From: Arsukibacterium perlucidum DSM 18276
Lineage (GTDB): Bacteria; Pseudomonadota; Gammaproteobacteria; Enterobacterales; Alteromonadaceae
Length of the DNA: 64,000 nucleotides
Direction of reading: 5' to 3'
Assembly (NCBI RefSeq): GCF_000382165.1
Contig: NZ_KB907710.1
Location: forward strand, 1-64,000
The position numbers were made by a program, and so were the translations under genes. Below, piece by piece: positions 9,806 through 19,243 of this stretch. Numbering within the stretch: position 1 is the stretch's first letter; the number at the start of each line of letters is the position of its first letter. The notes under the pieces are model-generated. The model ran no database searches, was not told where the DNA came from, and worked only from the letters and a program-made list of their open reading frames with translations.

Positions 9806-9834
9806 TGTGTGATCTCCATTTCTCCGAACGCTGG

Positions 9835-9962
9835 CTGCCACTCCGTACATTTCTACTGTGACACGCCGTGAACCCATCCCTGGGGGCTCGTTTATAAACT
9901 TCATCCATGAAGTTTACCCTATGGGCCAGCGAAGCTGTTTAAATGCGTTCCTTACGCATTTA
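9835..9962. repeat. Cluster of short palindromes, possible interspersed repeat
   Basis: Between the phosphodiesterase and psd lie several palindromes in a row: CCCATCCCTGGG near 9873, a perfect 10-bp-arm palindrome TAAACTTCAT-CC-ATGAAGTTTA at 9895-9916, CCCTATGGG at 9917-9925, and AAATGCGT-TCCTT-ACGCATTT at 9941-9961. Such packing of hairpins in a gap is typical of REP-like or MITE-like dispersed elements. A second genomic copy cannot be seen from this window. Confidence 0.4.
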
Positions 9963-10030
9963 TCCGCCCATCCGGGGCTTCAACGGTCACAGCAGAAAGT
10001 ACATACGCGTCAGCCAGTACAGTTGTTATA

Positions 10031-10888
10031 TCAGTTAATATCGGCAAAAGGCGCGCCCATCCGGGTGACGGTGCCGGGCTGTTGGTCAGCCAGAAAATCT
10101 ACTTTGCCAGCCGGGAAGGCCAGTACCACGGTAGAACCTAGTTTGAAGCGGCCCATTTCAGCCCCTTTTTCCAGTTTAACGGCAGTATTACCGGTTGCCG
10201 GGTAGCTCCAGCGGAAAATGGTTTTGCCGGTTGGTGGGGTGATAGTGCCGGCCCAGACTGTTTCAATGCTGGCGACGATAGTGGCACCCACTAATACCAG
10301 CGCCATCGGGCCGAAATCAGTATCAAAAATGGTAACTACCCGTTCATTGCGGGCAAATAAATCTGGTACATTTTCAGCTGTTAATGGATTTACCGAAAAC
10401 AGCTCGCCCGGGATATAGATCATCTCGCGCAGGGTGCCACTTACCGGCATATGAATACGGTGGTAATCTTTTGGCGCCAGATAAATAGTGGCAAAAGACC
10501 CACCGGCAAAGGGCGCTGAGGTTTGCTCCAGGCCGCCAAGCAGGCTTTGCAATGAATAGGTGTGATTTTTTGCCTGTACCAGTTTGCCATCAACAATAGG
10601 GCCTAACTGACTGATAGCACCATCGACCGGGTGGGCGACAATATCCGGATCGCTGGCCAGTGGCCGGATACCGTCTTTTAACGGCCGGGTAAAAAACTCG
10701 TTAAAGCTGGCGTAATCCTCTGCCCGCTCGAACTGAGCTTCACTCATATCAATCTTATAGGCGCTAATAAACCGCTTGATCAGAAAATGGCTGAACCAGC
10801 CAAGTTCAGCAGCCGCCACTTTGCCGGCCAGACGCGATATCAGATGCTTAGGCATCAGGTATTGCAGGGTGATTTTTAATTTATCCAT
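10031..10888 (-). CDS. psd: Phosphatidylserine decarboxylase proenzyme
   Basis: This 285-residue membrane-associated enzyme makes phosphatidylethanolamine from phosphatidylserine. The self-cleavage motif LGST is present in [13 protein letters not shown] near residue 254; the chain is cut between Gly and Ser to form the pyruvoyl cofactor. [11 protein letters not shown] and the YHRIHMPV motif near residue 145 are also as expected. It lies 19 bp after rsgA on the same strand, the order rsgA-psd known from enterics and relatives. Length is typical of the short proteobacterial class. Confidence 0.95.
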   Translation of the reverse strand: MDKLKITLQYLMPKHLISRLAGKVAAAELGWFSHFLIKRFISAYKIDMSEAQFERAEDYASFNEFFTRPLKDGIRPLASDPDIVAHPVDGAISQLGPIVDGKLVQAKNHTYSLQSLLGGLEQTSAPFAGGSFATIYLAPKDYHRIHMPVSGTLREMIYIPGELFSVNPLTAENVPDLFARNERVVTIFDTDFGPMALVLVGATIVASIETVWAGTITPPTGKTIFRWSYPATGNTAVKLEKGAEMGRFKLGSTVVLAFPAGKVDFLADQQPGTVTRMGAPFADIN

Positions 10889-10907
10889 AGGGTTTTTAAC
10901 CTTTAAC

Positions 10908-11942
10908 TTAAAAATAATTCGGTTTGTCCTGCGCCATACTGGCGAGGATTTTTAAATAACTGTCGTAGCGTTCGCTGCTGATTTCACCTTGCTGCACTGC
11001 ATGCTGGATAGCACAGCCCGGGTCATTAACGTGCTTACAATCGCGGAATTTACAGCGACCAAGCCAGGGCTGAAACTCGATAAAACCTTCAGTAACTTCT
11101 TGCTCGCTTAAGTGCCACAAGGCGAATTCGCGAATGCCGGGTGAGTCTATTAAATCGCCGCCCTCTGGCAGATGATAAAGCCTTGATACGGTAGTGGTGT
11201 GCTGGCCCAAACCAGAGTTTTCCGATACTTCGCGGGTAGCTGCGGTCAGGCCTGGCATCAGGTTATTCATCAGCGATGATTTACCTACGCCGGATTGGCC
11301 AACAAAAATACTGGTACCGCTGTGAATTTGCTGCAGCAGTTCTGGCATGCCCTGGCCGGTTTTGGCGCTTACCAGCAGATAATCATAGCCAATTTTCTGG
11401 TACAGGCTAAGTTGCTCATTTAGTTGCAGGTGCTGCTCGGCAGTCAGCAAATCTACTTTATTGATCACCAGCAGTGGTTTAATGTGGGTCATTTCGGCGG
11501 CGACTAAATAGCGGTCAATGATGTTCAGCGACAGTGCCGGTAAAATGGCCGAGACAATAATCATTAAATCAATATTGGCTGCTACCGGCTTTAACCCATC
11601 GTAGAAGTCGGGGCGCAGTAGTACTGAACTACGATCTTCCACTGCGTCTATTACCCCATCGATACTGCCGGTGCTTTGCCGGGCGCGGCGCCAGACCACT
11701 TTGTCACCAGTCACTACTGAGCTGATGGTACGGCGCATGCTGCAGCGCACGATTAAACCATGGCTGTCTTCAATGTCGGCATGTTGGCCAAAGCGGCTGA
11801 TAACCAGGCCGGGTTCTGCAGCCAGTAGAACATCGTCATCCCATTGAACGGCTTTAACTTTTTTATTGCCCCGCAGCCGTTTTTGCTCATTCTGGGCAAT
11901 CCGGTCAGTCTGGCGTTTGGTCAGGTGTTTTTTTTTGGTCAC
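10908..11942 (-). CDS. rsgA: Ribosome small-subunit-dependent GTPase RsgA
   Basis: RsgA is a circularly permuted GTPase that checks late maturation of the 30S subunit. In the 344 residues the order is a basic N-terminal tail, an OB fold, the permuted GTPase domain with NKVDLL (G4) before [14 protein letters not shown] (G1) and [10 protein letters not shown] (G3), and a C-terminal zinc motif [14 protein letters not shown]. The start is a GTG at 11942, giving [11 protein letters not shown], like the lysine-rich start of known RsgA. It is divergent from orn and followed by psd, the classical neighbourhood. Confidence 0.95.
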   Translation of the reverse strand: MTKKKHLTKRQTDRIAQNEQKRLRGNKKVKAVQWDDDVLLAAEPGLVISRFGQHADIEDSHGLIVRCSMRRTISSVVTGDKVVWRRARQSTGSIDGVIDAVEDRSSVLLRPDFYDGLKPVAANIDLMIIVSAILPALSLNIIDRYLVAAEMTHIKPLLVINKVDLLTAEQHLQLNEQLSLYQKIGYDYLLVSAKTGQGMPELLQQIHSGTSIFVGQSGVGKSSLMNNLMPGLTAATREVSENSGLGQHTTTVSRLYHLPEGGDLIDSPGIREFALWHLSEQEVTEGFIEFQPWLGRCKFRDCKHVNDPGCAIQHAVQQGEISSERYDSYLKILASMAQDKPNYF

Positions 11943-12053
11943 GTGCTGGTTTTACCGTTGTGCGCAACAAGGCGCTATCAGTGTTAAGCTTAAGGCGTGT
12001 ATCATACCTGCAATCTGAATTTGAACAAAGCAGCGCGCACTTGAGGAATGGAT

Positions 12054-12605
12054 ATGGCAACAAATGACAGCAACTTAGTCTGGCTTGATTTAGAAATGAC
12101 CGGGCTGGAACCAAAAACTGATGTTATTTTAGAGATGGCGACCATTGTCACCGACAGCCAGCTTAATATTCTGGCCGAAGGGCCGGTATTTGCTATCAGT
12201 ACTTCGGCCCGGATCCTGGATAATATGGACCCATGGTGTGTTGAGCAGCACGGCAAGAGTGGCTTAACTGCCCGTTGTCTGGCCAGTAACGTCAGCCTGG
12301 CAGAAGCGGAAAAGCAAACTGTTGCGTTTTTAAGCCAATATGTGGCAAAGGGTAAATCGCCAATGTGTGGCAACAGCATTGGCCAGGACCGGCGGTTTTT
12401 AGCTGAATATGCGCCGACCCTGGAAAGCTATTTTCATTATCGGAATCTGGATGTTAGTACCGTAAAAGAACTGGCCCGACGTTGGCATCCGGAAGTACTT
12501 AACAAGGTACAGAAAACCGGTGCTCATCTGGCGCTGGACGATATTCGTGAGTCGATTGCTGAATTAGTAACCTATCGCCAATATTTTTTCAAATTACCGG
12601 CATAA
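12054..12605 (+). CDS. orn: Oligoribonuclease
   Basis: Orn degrades 2-5 nucleotide RNAs, including pGpG from cyclic-di-GMP breakdown, to mononucleotides. The DEDDh exonuclease motifs are present: [11 protein letters not shown] (ExoI), [10 protein letters not shown] (ExoII) and the final H...D in [13 protein letters not shown] (ExoIII). The ATG at 12054 is preferred over one at 12048 because GAGGA at 12043-12047 is then 6 bases away; this gives 183 residues, the usual size. The gene is divergent from rsgA. Its role in pGpG turnover connects with the EAL protein encoded later in the window (inference). Confidence 0.95.
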   Translation: MATNDSNLVWLDLEMTGLEPKTDVILEMATIVTDSQLNILAEGPVFAISTSARILDNMDPWCVEQHGKSGLTARCLASNVSLAEAEKQTVAFLSQYVAKGKSPMCGNSIGQDRRFLAEYAPTLESYFHYRNLDVSTVKELARRWHPEVLNKVQKTGAHLALDDIRESIAELVTYRQYFFKLPA

Positions 12606-12610
12606 AGTGC

Positions 12611-12638
12611 TTGCATAAGCCTGCTGATTTTGTAAAAT
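12611..12638 (+). promoter_or_regulatory. Promoter of tRNA-Gly
   Basis: TTGCAT at 12611-12616 and TAAAAT at 12633-12638 are 16 bases apart, followed directly by the GC-rich discriminator GCGCGCC. A GC-rich discriminator is typical of stable-RNA promoters under stringent control. Transcription would start near 12645, about 27 bases before the mature tRNA. Confidence 0.7.
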
Positions 12639-12671
12639 GCGCGCCATCACAACGCAACAGCGTTGACCGAT

Positions 12672-12747
12672 GCGAGTATAGCTCAGCTGGTAGAGCGCGA
12701 CCTTGCCAAGGTCGAGGTCACGAGTTCGAACCTCGTTACTCGCTCCA
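12672..12747 (+). tRNA. tRNA-Gly (anticodon GCC)
   Basis: A complete 76-base cloverleaf is seen. The acceptor stem GCGAGTA pairs with TACTCGC, the D-arm is GCTC...GAGC, the anticodon stem CGACC/GGTCG encloses loop TTGCCAA with anticodon GCC at 12705-12707, and the T-arm ACGAG-TTCGAAC-CTCGT is perfect. The discriminator is T and CCA is encoded. A promoter lies upstream and a terminator follows. Confidence 0.97.
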
Positions 12748-12756
12748 AATTCGAAC

Positions 12757-12787
12757 AAAAAGCCGCTTTTAAGCGGCTTTTTGTTTT
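12757..12787 (+). terminator. Terminator after tRNA-Gly
   Basis: AAAAAGCCGC and GCGGCTTTTT pair around TTTTAA, followed by GTTTTT. It begins 10 bases after the CCA end of the tRNA and separates it from the DUF1289 gene. Confidence 0.9.
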
Positions 12788-12830
12788 TCAGTTTTGCTAC
12801 ACTCAAACCAAAGAAATTGTGCGAGCAAAT

Positions 12831-13031
12831 ATGGTTGAATCGCCTTGTGTCCGAAATTGTTGCCTGGATCAACAAGACTGCTGTTTAGGCTGTGGCCGGC
12901 TGTTGGCTGAAATACTGGAGTGGCATCAGGCGTCCGGGCAGCGGCAGCTGCAAATTGTGCAGCAGGCGCAAGCGCGGCTGGCTGCCAGCCAACCTGGCCT
13001 TATGCATCCCGTGGCAACCCCTTCTGAATAA
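12831..13031 (+). CDS. DUF1289 family small cysteine-rich protein
   Basis: The 66-residue product reads CVRNCCLDQQDCCLGCGR near its start and then LLAEILEWHQAS. The C..x2..C...x8..C.GC.R....E...W pattern is the DUF1289 signature; the four cysteines probably bind zinc, and function is unknown. The ATG at 12831 is chosen because the open frame further upstream runs through the tRNA and its terminator. The last 32 bp overlap the 3' end of queG on the other strand. Confidence 0.82.
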   Translation: MVESPCVRNCCLDQQDCCLGCGRLLAEILEWHQASGQRQLQIVQQAQARLAASQPGLMHPVATPSE

Positions 13032-14133
13032 TCCTGACCAGCCTTTCGGTTGTACGCGGTAGTAAATTCTCTGCCTGCCAGCTTTTACGTTTTTGTTGCG
13101 CCAGCGCCCAGTCAATATGTTCCAGCACCAGCGCCGAACTATCTGTTCTTGCTTGTTGCAAAGCGTCAGTAATTTCACTCTGATACGGTGCATTGCCAAG
13201 CGCCACCGCGATATTACGCTGCCAGCGCTCAAAGCCAATCCGCCGGATAGCGCTGCCTTCGGTCAGCCTTAAAAAGGTTGGCTCATCCCAGCCGAATAAC
13301 TGCAGTAAATCCTGGTGCTGCCACTGTGGCCGGCGCTGAAAATCACTCTCGATACTCAGCGGTGCATCACGGTTTTCCGGGCAAACCAGCTGGCAATCAT
13401 CACAGCCATAAATCCTGTTGCCAATTAACGGGCGTAGTTCTTCCGGAATAGCTGTTTTCAGCTCAATAGTTAAATAAGATATGCAACGGCGGCCGTCAAC
13501 AACATAGGGCGCAACTATGGCCCCGGTGGGGCAACTGGTAATGCAGGCCACACAACTGCCGCAATCACCCTGATGCGGCTCATCGACCGGTAGCGGAATA
13601 TCAATCAGTAGTTCACCCAGAAAAAACCAGGAGCCAACGCCCTGTTCCAGCAGTAAGCTGTGTTTTCCCACCCAACCTAAACCTGCGCGCTGGGCCAGTG
13701 GCCGCTCCAGCACTGGTGCTGAGTCTACAAAAGGCCGGAAACTGAGCTCGGGTAGCTCGCTGCTGATTTTTAACGCCAGTTGTTTCAGACGGTTGCGTAC
13801 TAATTTGTGATAGTCACGGCCCAGCGCATAACGGCTGATATAGGCTTTGGCCGGGTCAGCAAGATTAGTGGCAAACCCAGCCTGGCCAGGCAGATAGTCC
13901 ATCCGGACACTTAACACCCGTAAGGTACCAGGCAGTAGTTCAGCAGGGCGGGCCCGTAACAGGCCATGCTCGGCCATATAATGCATATCACCGTGATAAC
14001 CTTGCTCCAGCCAGGCCTGCAACCTGGGTTCTTCAGTGGTTAAATCGGTGGCAGTTATACCCAGATGCTGAAACCCCAGCTCGCGAGCCCATTGCTTAAT
14101 TTGCAGGGCAAGCTGCTGGTAATCGGTAGCCAT
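13000..14133 (-). CDS. queG: Epoxyqueuosine reductase QueG
   Basis: QueG is a cobalamin- and iron-sulfur-dependent reductase that carries out the last step of queuosine synthesis on tRNA. The sequence shows the N-terminal DUF1730 region and two ferredoxin-type clusters, CGSCVACITSCPTGAI and CDDCQLVCPEN, followed by a HEAT-like C-terminus. The ATG at 14133 gives 377 residues; a TTG three codons earlier lies too close to AGGGGA. It is divergent from tsaE, as in other gammaproteobacteria, but the nnr gene that usually lies between them is missing. Its 3' end overlaps the convergent DUF1289 gene by 32 bp. Confidence 0.94.
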   Translation of the reverse strand: MATDYQQLALQIKQWARELGFQHLGITATDLTTEEPRLQAWLEQGYHGDMHYMAEHGLLRARPAELLPGTLRVLSVRMDYLPGQAGFATNLADPAKAYISRYALGRDYHKLVRNRLKQLALKISSELPELSFRPFVDSAPVLERPLAQRAGLGWVGKHSLLLEQGVGSWFFLGELLIDIPLPVDEPHQGDCGSCVACITSCPTGAIVAPYVVDGRRCISYLTIELKTAIPEELRPLIGNRIYGCDDCQLVCPENRDAPLSIESDFQRRPQWQHQDLLQLFGWDEPTFLRLTEGSAIRRIGFERWQRNIAVALGNAPYQSEITDALQQARTDSSALVLEHIDWALAQQKRKSWQAENLLPRTTERLVRIIQKGLPRDA

Positions 14134-14229
14134 AGCGGTCAATCCCCTGGCGCTTTTTTTGAAATGAGCATTACTTTAACATAGCGTTTTAACTGACGGG
14201 AACCGGTTATTCATTTTCTGGTCAGAGTT

Positions 14230-14289
14230 TTCAGGTAATACTGTTTCAGGCAATAAGGGTTCAGTTAATAAGGTTTCAGGTAATACGGG
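14230..14289. repeat. Four-unit 15-bp tandem repeat
   Basis: Four imperfect 15-bp units start at 14230, 14245, 14260 and 14275. They follow the pattern TTCAGGTAATAAGGG with one to four changes each. The array lies in the 256-bp gap between the divergent queG and tsaE genes. On the minus strand one frame would read as repeated Leu-Pro-Glu-Thr-like units, but I see no good start or codon signal for a gene. Confidence 0.75.
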
Positions 14290-14389
14290 CTGCCAGCTAG
14301 CGGTTTTGCTGGCCGGACTTTGCCATAGTTTGTTAACATGGCGCCAGAAGTGCCGAAATTGGCCAAAACAACATTTGAATTGAGGCAAC

Positions 14390-14899
14390 GTGGTAACTGA
14401 ACATATGACGGCGCGCCCATCTGAGCAGACGCCTGGGTTGAAAAAAGTATTGGCAGATGAAGCTGCCACCTTACAATTGGCGGCCAGGCTGGCGACACAG
14501 CTGCATGGAGGGCTGGTGTTGTTTTTACATGGTAGCCTGGGGGCGGGCAAAACCACTTTCAGCCGTGGCATTTTGCAGACCCTGGGGCATCAGGGTAATG
14601 TCAAAAGCCCGACTTATACCCTGGTTGAGCCCTATCAGTTGCCGGCGTTAACCGTATACCATTTTGATCTATACCGGCTGGCTGATCCTGAAGAGCTGGA
14701 GTTTATGGGGATCCGGGATTATTTCAATGGCCAGAGCTTGTGTTTGCTGGAATGGCCTGAGCAGGGCCAGGGATATTTACCTGAACCCGATCTCGACATA
14801 CACTTAAGCTATCTTGGCGCGCAAAGGCAGATAGTGATAAGTGCTGGCACTGCCGCTGGCCGCGCCGTAATAGATGCGATAAGAGATGATGAAAAATAA
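14390..14899 (+). CDS. tsaE: tRNA threonylcarbamoyladenosine ATPase TsaE
   Basis: TsaE is the ATPase partner of TsaB/TsaD in making t6A37 on ANN-decoding tRNAs. The P-loop [15 protein letters not shown] is near residue 49, followed by [10 protein letters not shown] and the [13 protein letters not shown] segment typical of the family. A GTG start at 14390 has GAGG four bases upstream. An ATG five codons later has no nearby ribosome-binding site. The 169-residue length is slightly long because of the N-terminal tail. Its last 14 bp overlap amiB. Confidence 0.94.
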   Translation: MVTEHMTARPSEQTPGLKKVLADEAATLQLAARLATQLHGGLVLFLHGSLGAGKTTFSRGILQTLGHQGNVKSPTYTLVEPYQLPALTVYHFDLYRLADPEELEFMGIRDYFNGQSLCLLEWPEQGQGYLPEPDLDIHLSYLGAQRQIVISAGTAAGRAVIDAIRDDEK

Positions 14900-16193
14900 T
14901 AATAAATTTCTTAGCTGCGCCGGCTTAACCATTATATGGTTTTTTTCAGCGTTTAGTTATGCAAGTAATCAGGTACAAAGTATCCGGATCTGGCCATCGC
15001 CTGATAACACCCGGGTGGTGCTCGATTTGGCCGCAGCGCCGCAATATAAAAGCTTTAGTCTGGATAATCCCGACCGCCTGGTAATAGACCTCAGTAATAT
15101 TGAAGGAAGTGGCTCATTACCTAAAATTGATGGTGATTCAAAGCTGATTAAAGCTATTCGCAGTAGCGGTGACAGCAACAGTATGCGTATCGTATTGGAT
15201 TTAACCAATAAGGTGAAACCGACAGTTTTTTCGTTAACTCCCACCGCGCCCTATGGCCATCGGCTGGTAATAGATTTACCGGATCAGCAACGCACCGAGA
15301 GCCGACCGCCGCCAAGTATCCGGGCTGCGCGTGACATTGTTATCGCCATTGATGCCGGCCATGGTGGTGAAGACCCGGGCTCTATTGGACCCAGTGGTAT
15401 TTTTGAGAAAAACCTGACCTTACCAATCGCCAACCGGCTGGCTGAACTGATTAACAAAGAACCGGGTATGCGGGCAGTGATGGTGCGTACCGGCGATTAC
15501 TTCATCCACGTTAACCGCCGGACAGAAGTTGCCCGTGGCCAGCAAGCAGATTTACTGGTTTCAATCCATGCGGATGCCTTCACCTCGCCGCAGCCGAAAG
15601 GTGCCTCGGTATGGGTGTTATCTTTGCGCAGGGCAACCACAGAAGTAGGTAGGATGCTGGAACAAACGGAACGTCATTCTGAGCTGCTGGGTGGCGTGGC
15701 AGAAGTTATCCGGGATTCTGCAAATGAACGTTATCTGGCACAGACCGTGCTGGATTTATCGATGAATCACTCGATGGTAACTGCTTATCAGGCCGCTAAT
15801 CAGGTACTGACTGAATTAGGGAAGATAACCTCACTGCATCAGGCTAAACCGCAAGCTGCCAGTTTTGGGGTACTGAAATCACCTGATATTCCGTCCATTC
15901 TGGTGGAAGTGGGTTTTATTTCCAATCCAAACGATGAGAAACAGTTAAAGTCGGCCAGTCATCAGGCCCGTTTAGCTCAATCGTTGCACCGGGCGCTAAA
16001 GCGGCACTTTGAGCTGGCGCCGCCCGCTGATTCAATGTTTGCCCAGCGCCGGGCCCGCGAGCATAAAGTGCAGGCCGGCGAATCACTGTCTTTGTTAGCT
16101 CAGCGATATGATGTGTCGGTTGACGCGCTGCGCAACCACAATAAATTGGCAAATGACAGCATCCGGATTGGTCAGGTATTACGGATCCCCTGA
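14886..16193 (+). CDS. amiB: N-acetylmuramoyl-L-alanine amidase AmiB
   Basis: This 435-residue exported amidase cuts the peptide from MurNAc in peptidoglycan during cell separation. A signal peptide (about residues 1-27) is followed by an AMIN targeting domain (about 28-130), the Amidase_3 domain with zinc ligands in [15 protein letters not shown] and VSIHADAF, and a C-terminal LysM domain ([18 protein letters not shown]). One LysM plus AMIN matches AmiB of the tsaE-amiB-mutL operon. The start overlaps tsaE by 14 bp, and two adjacent ATGs (14886, 14889) are equally plausible. Confidence 0.95.
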   Translation: MMKNNNKFLSCAGLTIIWFFSAFSYASNQVQSIRIWPSPDNTRVVLDLAAAPQYKSFSLDNPDRLVIDLSNIEGSGSLPKIDGDSKLIKAIRSSGDSNSMRIVLDLTNKVKPTVFSLTPTAPYGHRLVIDLPDQQRTESRPPPSIRAARDIVIAIDAGHGGEDPGSIGPSGIFEKNLTLPIANRLAELINKEPGMRAVMVRTGDYFIHVNRRTEVARGQQADLLVSIHADAFTSPQPKGASVWVLSLRRATTEVGRMLEQTERHSELLGGVAEVIRDSANERYLAQTVLDLSMNHSMVTAYQAANQVLTELGKITSLHQAKPQAASFGVLKSPDIPSILVEVGFISNPNDEKQLKSASHQARLAQSLHRALKRHFELAPPADSMFAQRRAREHKVQAGESLSLLAQRYDVSVDALRNHNKLANDSIRIGQVLRIP

Positions 16194-16195
16194 AC

Positions 16196-17947
16196 ATGAC
16201 TATTAAAATCCTGCCGCCACAACTGGCAAACCAGATTGCCGCCGGTGAAGTGGTAGAAAGACCTGCCTCGGTGGTTAAAGAGTTGGTAGAGAATAGCCTG
16301 GATGCCGGCGCCAGCCAGATTGATATCGATATTGAAAAAGGCGGCAGCAAACTTATCCGCATTCGAGACAATGGCTCCGGCATTGCCGAGCAGGAGCTGG
16401 TATTAGCACTGAGCAGGCACGCTACCAGCAAAATAACTGAGCTGGATGACCTGGCTCAGATAACCAGCCTCGGTTTTCGGGGTGAGGCCCTGGCCAGCAT
16501 CAGCTCGGTATCACGTTTAACCCTGACTTCAAAACCCGCGGGCCAGTTAGCTGCCTGGCAAGCGCAGGCCGAAGGCCGGGATATGGCGGTAACAGTTAAA
16601 CCGGCGGCCCACCCGGACGGCACCAGCATAGAGGTGGTTGACTTATTTTTTAACACGCCGGCCCGGCGCAAGTTTCTGCGCACTGATAAAACAGAATTCA
16701 GTCATATTGATGAACTGATAAAGCGGTTGGCTCTTAGCCGGTTCGATGTTAGCTGGCAGTTAAACCACAACGGTCAGAGTGTGCGCCGTCTGCCGCAGGC
16801 AACCTCAGATAACGCCCGGCGAAAAAGAGTGGCTATGCTTTGTGGCAGAGCGTTTGCTGAGCAGGCAGCCTATATTGAAAACAGTTGTGGCACCATTAAG
16901 CTTAGCGGCTGGCTTTTAGCGCCGCAGGCTTGTCAGAGTCAGCCTGTTTGCCAGTATAGTTACGTTAATGGCCGGATGATGCGCGATAAATTGCTGAATC
17001 ATGCTATTCGTCAGGCATATGGTGAGCTGCTGACAGCAGAGCAGCAGCCCGGATTTGTCTTGTATCTGGAAATTGCGCCAGCAGAGGTCGATGTCAATGT
17101 GCATCCGGCGAAGCATGAAGTGCGCTTTCATCAGGCGCGGCTGGTGCATGATTTTGTGGTCAGCGCCCTGACAGATGCATTAGCACAATTGGCAGATGAG
17201 CAGACTATGCCGCAGCCTCAGGTGGCTGACACTGCGGCCGCTTATCAGGTAACCGCAGTTGGCGGGGTGGCCGGCCCCAGGCAATCCGGGGTGAAGCCTG
17301 GTAGCTGGTCAGCAGGCAGTCGTTCGTCGGGGAGTCGGGAATCTGGTGCAGCTGAAAACCCTGGTCTACTGCAGGCTCATCAGCAAATACATTATTTACA
17401 GGGCCAGTATGCGGCAGCCAGTAATGGGGGTGCGCCTACTGCTGAGCCTGCATTGTTAATATTACCTGCGGGGCAAGGCTTCGCCGTGACCCGGGGCCCT
17501 GATGGTCTGGTACTGTTAGATTTGGCTGCAAGTGTAGCACCACTCTGGCTGGCCGATAACAATAAAGCACCGTTGTTGCTGCCGCTGCGCTTACAGCTGA
17601 CTGATTCTGAAAAGCAGCAGCTAATAGCAGCAGCAAGCCTGCTGCAACAACTGGGTTTTGATATTCTACTTAAAGACAACACTGCTATTGTCAGAGCAGT
17701 TGCGCCCTGGTTACGTTCGACATCGCTCAGTCAGTGGTTACTGCATGCTTTGCCATTGCTGCAAGCTGCTAAACCTGTTGTCAGCAGCCAGGCTTTATTG
17801 TCTATGCTACTTTCATCGAATTGGCTTAGTAGCGCTGCACTGATAAACTATTTTGCCGGAATGTTAACAGACGACAGTAAGTGGCTGGCGGTACCGTTAG
17901 ACCTCAGCAGCAGCATTATGGCGTTAAGCCAGCAAGGGCAACAATGA
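16196..17947 (+). CDS. mutL: DNA mismatch repair protein MutL
   Basis: MutL couples MutS mismatch recognition to MutH and UvrD in mismatch repair. The GHKL ATPase domain shows [17 protein letters not shown], then [15 protein letters not shown] and [12 protein letters not shown], all in the first 105 residues. A Gly/Ser-rich disordered linker (about residues 340-395) precedes the C-terminal dimerisation domain. No DQHA...E endonuclease motif is seen, fitting the MutH-dependent type. The 583-residue length is a little short compared with E. coli. It starts 2 bp after amiB and its TGA overlaps the miaA start in ATGA. Confidence 0.95.
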   Translation: MTIKILPPQLANQIAAGEVVERPASVVKELVENSLDAGASQIDIDIEKGGSKLIRIRDNGSGIAEQELVLALSRHATSKITELDDLAQITSLGFRGEALASISSVSRLTLTSKPAGQLAAWQAQAEGRDMAVTVKPAAHPDGTSIEVVDLFFNTPARRKFLRTDKTEFSHIDELIKRLALSRFDVSWQLNHNGQSVRRLPQATSDNARRKRVAMLCGRAFAEQAAYIENSCGTIKLSGWLLAPQACQSQPVCQYSYVNGRMMRDKLLNHAIRQAYGELLTAEQQPGFVLYLEIAPAEVDVNVHPAKHEVRFHQARLVHDFVVSALTDALAQLADEQTMPQPQVADTAAAYQVTAVGGVAGPRQSGVKPGSWSAGSRSSGSRESGAAENPGLLQAHQQIHYLQGQYAAASNGGAPTAEPALLILPAGQGFAVTRGPDGLVLLDLAASVAPLWLADNNKAPLLLPLRLQLTDSEKQQLIAAASLLQQLGFDILLKDNTAIVRAVAPWLRSTSLSQWLLHALPLLQAAKPVVSSQALLSMLLSSNWLSSAALINYFAGMLTDDSKWLAVPLDLSSSIMALSQQGQQ

Positions 17948-18870
17948 CTAGCGCCTTACCCGTTATTTTTATTATGGGCCCTACCGCGTCGGGTAAAACG
18001 GCGTTGGCGATAGAGTTGTTTAAACGGCTTTTTGCAGAAATTATCAGTGTCGATAGTGCACTGATATACCGGGGTATGGATATCGGTACTGCGAAACCAA
18101 CAGCTGAAGAGTTATTGCAGGCGCCGCATCATTTACTGAATATTCTGGACCCTGTGCAAAGTTATTCTGCAGCTGATTTTCGGGATGACGCGCTGCGTTT
18201 AATTAATGACATTCAGCAGCGGGGCAAGATACCAATACTGGTTGGTGGCACCATGTTGTATTTTAAAGCTTTGCTGGAGGGGATATCGCCGTTACCGGCA
18301 GCTGATAGTAATGTCAGAGCCGCATTGGAGGCCGAAGCCGCCAGCTTTGGCTGGCCGGCGATGCACCAGCAGCTGCAGGACATTGATCCTGTTGCGGCGG
18401 CGCGAATTCATCCTAACGATCCGCAGCGAATTAATCGTGCGCTTGAGGTTTACCGGCTAACCGGCAATACCATGACAGAATTAACTGTACAAAAAGGGGA
18501 ACCTTTTCCATTTAAAGTACACCAATTTGCCATTGCGCCAACTGATCGCGCAATGTTGCATCAGCGTATTGCCGACAGGTTTCAGCAAATGCTGGCGAAC
18601 GGTTTTGAACAGGAAGTGGCAGCTTTAAAAAGCCAGCCACAATTACATGCAGATTTGCCGTCGATGCGTTGTGTTGGCTATCGTCAGGTTTGGCAGTATC
18701 TGGATGGCGAGTTTGGTTACGACGAGATGAAAGCAAAAGGGATTGCGGCCACCCGGCAACTGGCGAAACGACAGTTGACCTGGTTAAGAGGATGGCCGGA
18801 GGTTACCTGGCTAAAAAGTGAAGCAGAACCGGTAGAAAACTTGCAAGCGGTACTTTCTTCGCTAAGCTAA
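17944..18870 (+). CDS. miaA: tRNA dimethylallyltransferase MiaA
   Basis: MiaA adds the isopentenyl group to A37 of UNN-decoding tRNAs. The P-loop [16 protein letters not shown] begins near residue 10, followed by [19 protein letters not shown] and the conserved [17 protein letters not shown] region. The ATG at 17944 overlaps the mutL stop as ATGA and gives 308 residues, the family length. A longer frame starting at 17881 would extend far into mutL and is not supported. Confidence 0.96.
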   Translation: MTSALPVIFIMGPTASGKTALAIELFKRLFAEIISVDSALIYRGMDIGTAKPTAEELLQAPHHLLNILDPVQSYSAADFRDDALRLINDIQQRGKIPILVGGTMLYFKALLEGISPLPAADSNVRAALEAEAASFGWPAMHQQLQDIDPVAAARIHPNDPQRINRALEVYRLTGNTMTELTVQKGEPFPFKVHQFAIAPTDRAMLHQRIADRFQQMLANGFEQEVAALKSQPQLHADLPSMRCVGYRQVWQYLDGEFGYDEMKAKGIAATRQLAKRQLTWLRGWPEVTWLKSEAEPVENLQAVLSSLS

Positions 18871-18901
18871 GTAAGATGGAAAAAAAAGTTAGCTTTAACA
18901 A

Positions 18902-18932
18902 CTTGAAATAAAAAAAATAATACCAATATACA
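18902..18932 (+). promoter_or_regulatory. hfq: Candidate hfq promoter, sigma-32-like and sigma-70-like
   Basis: CTTGAAA at 18902-18908 exactly matches the sigma-32 -35 consensus. ACCAATAT at 18922-18929, 13 bases on, matches the -10 consensus CCCCATNT at five of seven fixed positions. The same DNA also reads as a sigma-70 promoter, TTGAAA, 18 bases, TATACA. It lies 30 bp before the hfq start in an AT-rich gap. Heat-shock promoters for miaA-hfq are known in E. coli. Confidence 0.5.
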
Positions 18933-18961
18933 GCTCACTAATAAAAAAAGGAAAGCGGCAC

Positions 18962-19225
18962 ATGGCAAAGGGCCAATCTTTACAGGATCCATTTTTAAAC
19001 ACCTTAAGACGAGAGCGCATTCCGGTCTCTATTTATCTGGTGAATGGAATTAAACTTCAGGGGCAGATTGAGTCTTTTGACCAATTCGTCATTTTGCTGA
19101 AAAATACAGTAAGCCAAATGGTTTATAAACATGCCATTTCTACGGTTGTGCCATCCCGCGCTGTCAATACTATGGTTAGCCATGGCGCTGGTCAAAGCGA
19201 CAGTGAAGGCGAGGACGTGGAATAA
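18962..19225 (+). CDS. hfq: RNA chaperone Hfq
   Basis: Hfq is the hexameric Sm-like protein that pairs small RNAs with mRNAs. The 87 residues begin [19 protein letters not shown], with the proximal-face [13 protein letters not shown] (Sm1) and the Sm2 motif [12 protein letters not shown]. The C-terminal tail is short, with an acidic tip (SEGEDVE) of the type thought to help RNA release. The start has AAAGGAAAG upstream. It lies between miaA and hflX, the conserved order. Confidence 0.98.
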   Translation: MAKGQSLQDPFLNTLRRERIPVSIYLVNGIKLQGQIESFDQFVILLKNTVSQMVYKHAISTVVPSRAVNTMVSHGAGQSDSEGEDVE

Positions 19226-19243
19226 CGCCGGGAGCAATAGCGC

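Noticed and set aside
9806-9904. N-terminal extension of the glycerophosphodiesterase
   Set aside because: The extra residues are not family-like, overlap palindromic DNA, and the ATG at 9805 has a proper ribosome-binding site.
12663-12830. Open frame running through tRNA-Gly into the DUF1289 gene
   Set aside because: It crosses a perfect tRNA cloverleaf and its terminator. The gene has a better ATG at 12831.
14230-14289. Tandem units considered as a CRISPR array
   Set aside because: The units are only 15 bp, directly adjacent, without spacers or cas genes.
14176-14571. 131-codon minus-strand frame over the tandem repeat with LPET-like units
   Set aside because: It covers the start of tsaE on the other strand, its start codon lies inside tsaE, and the repeated units follow from the 15-bp DNA repeat. 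No independent sign of coding.
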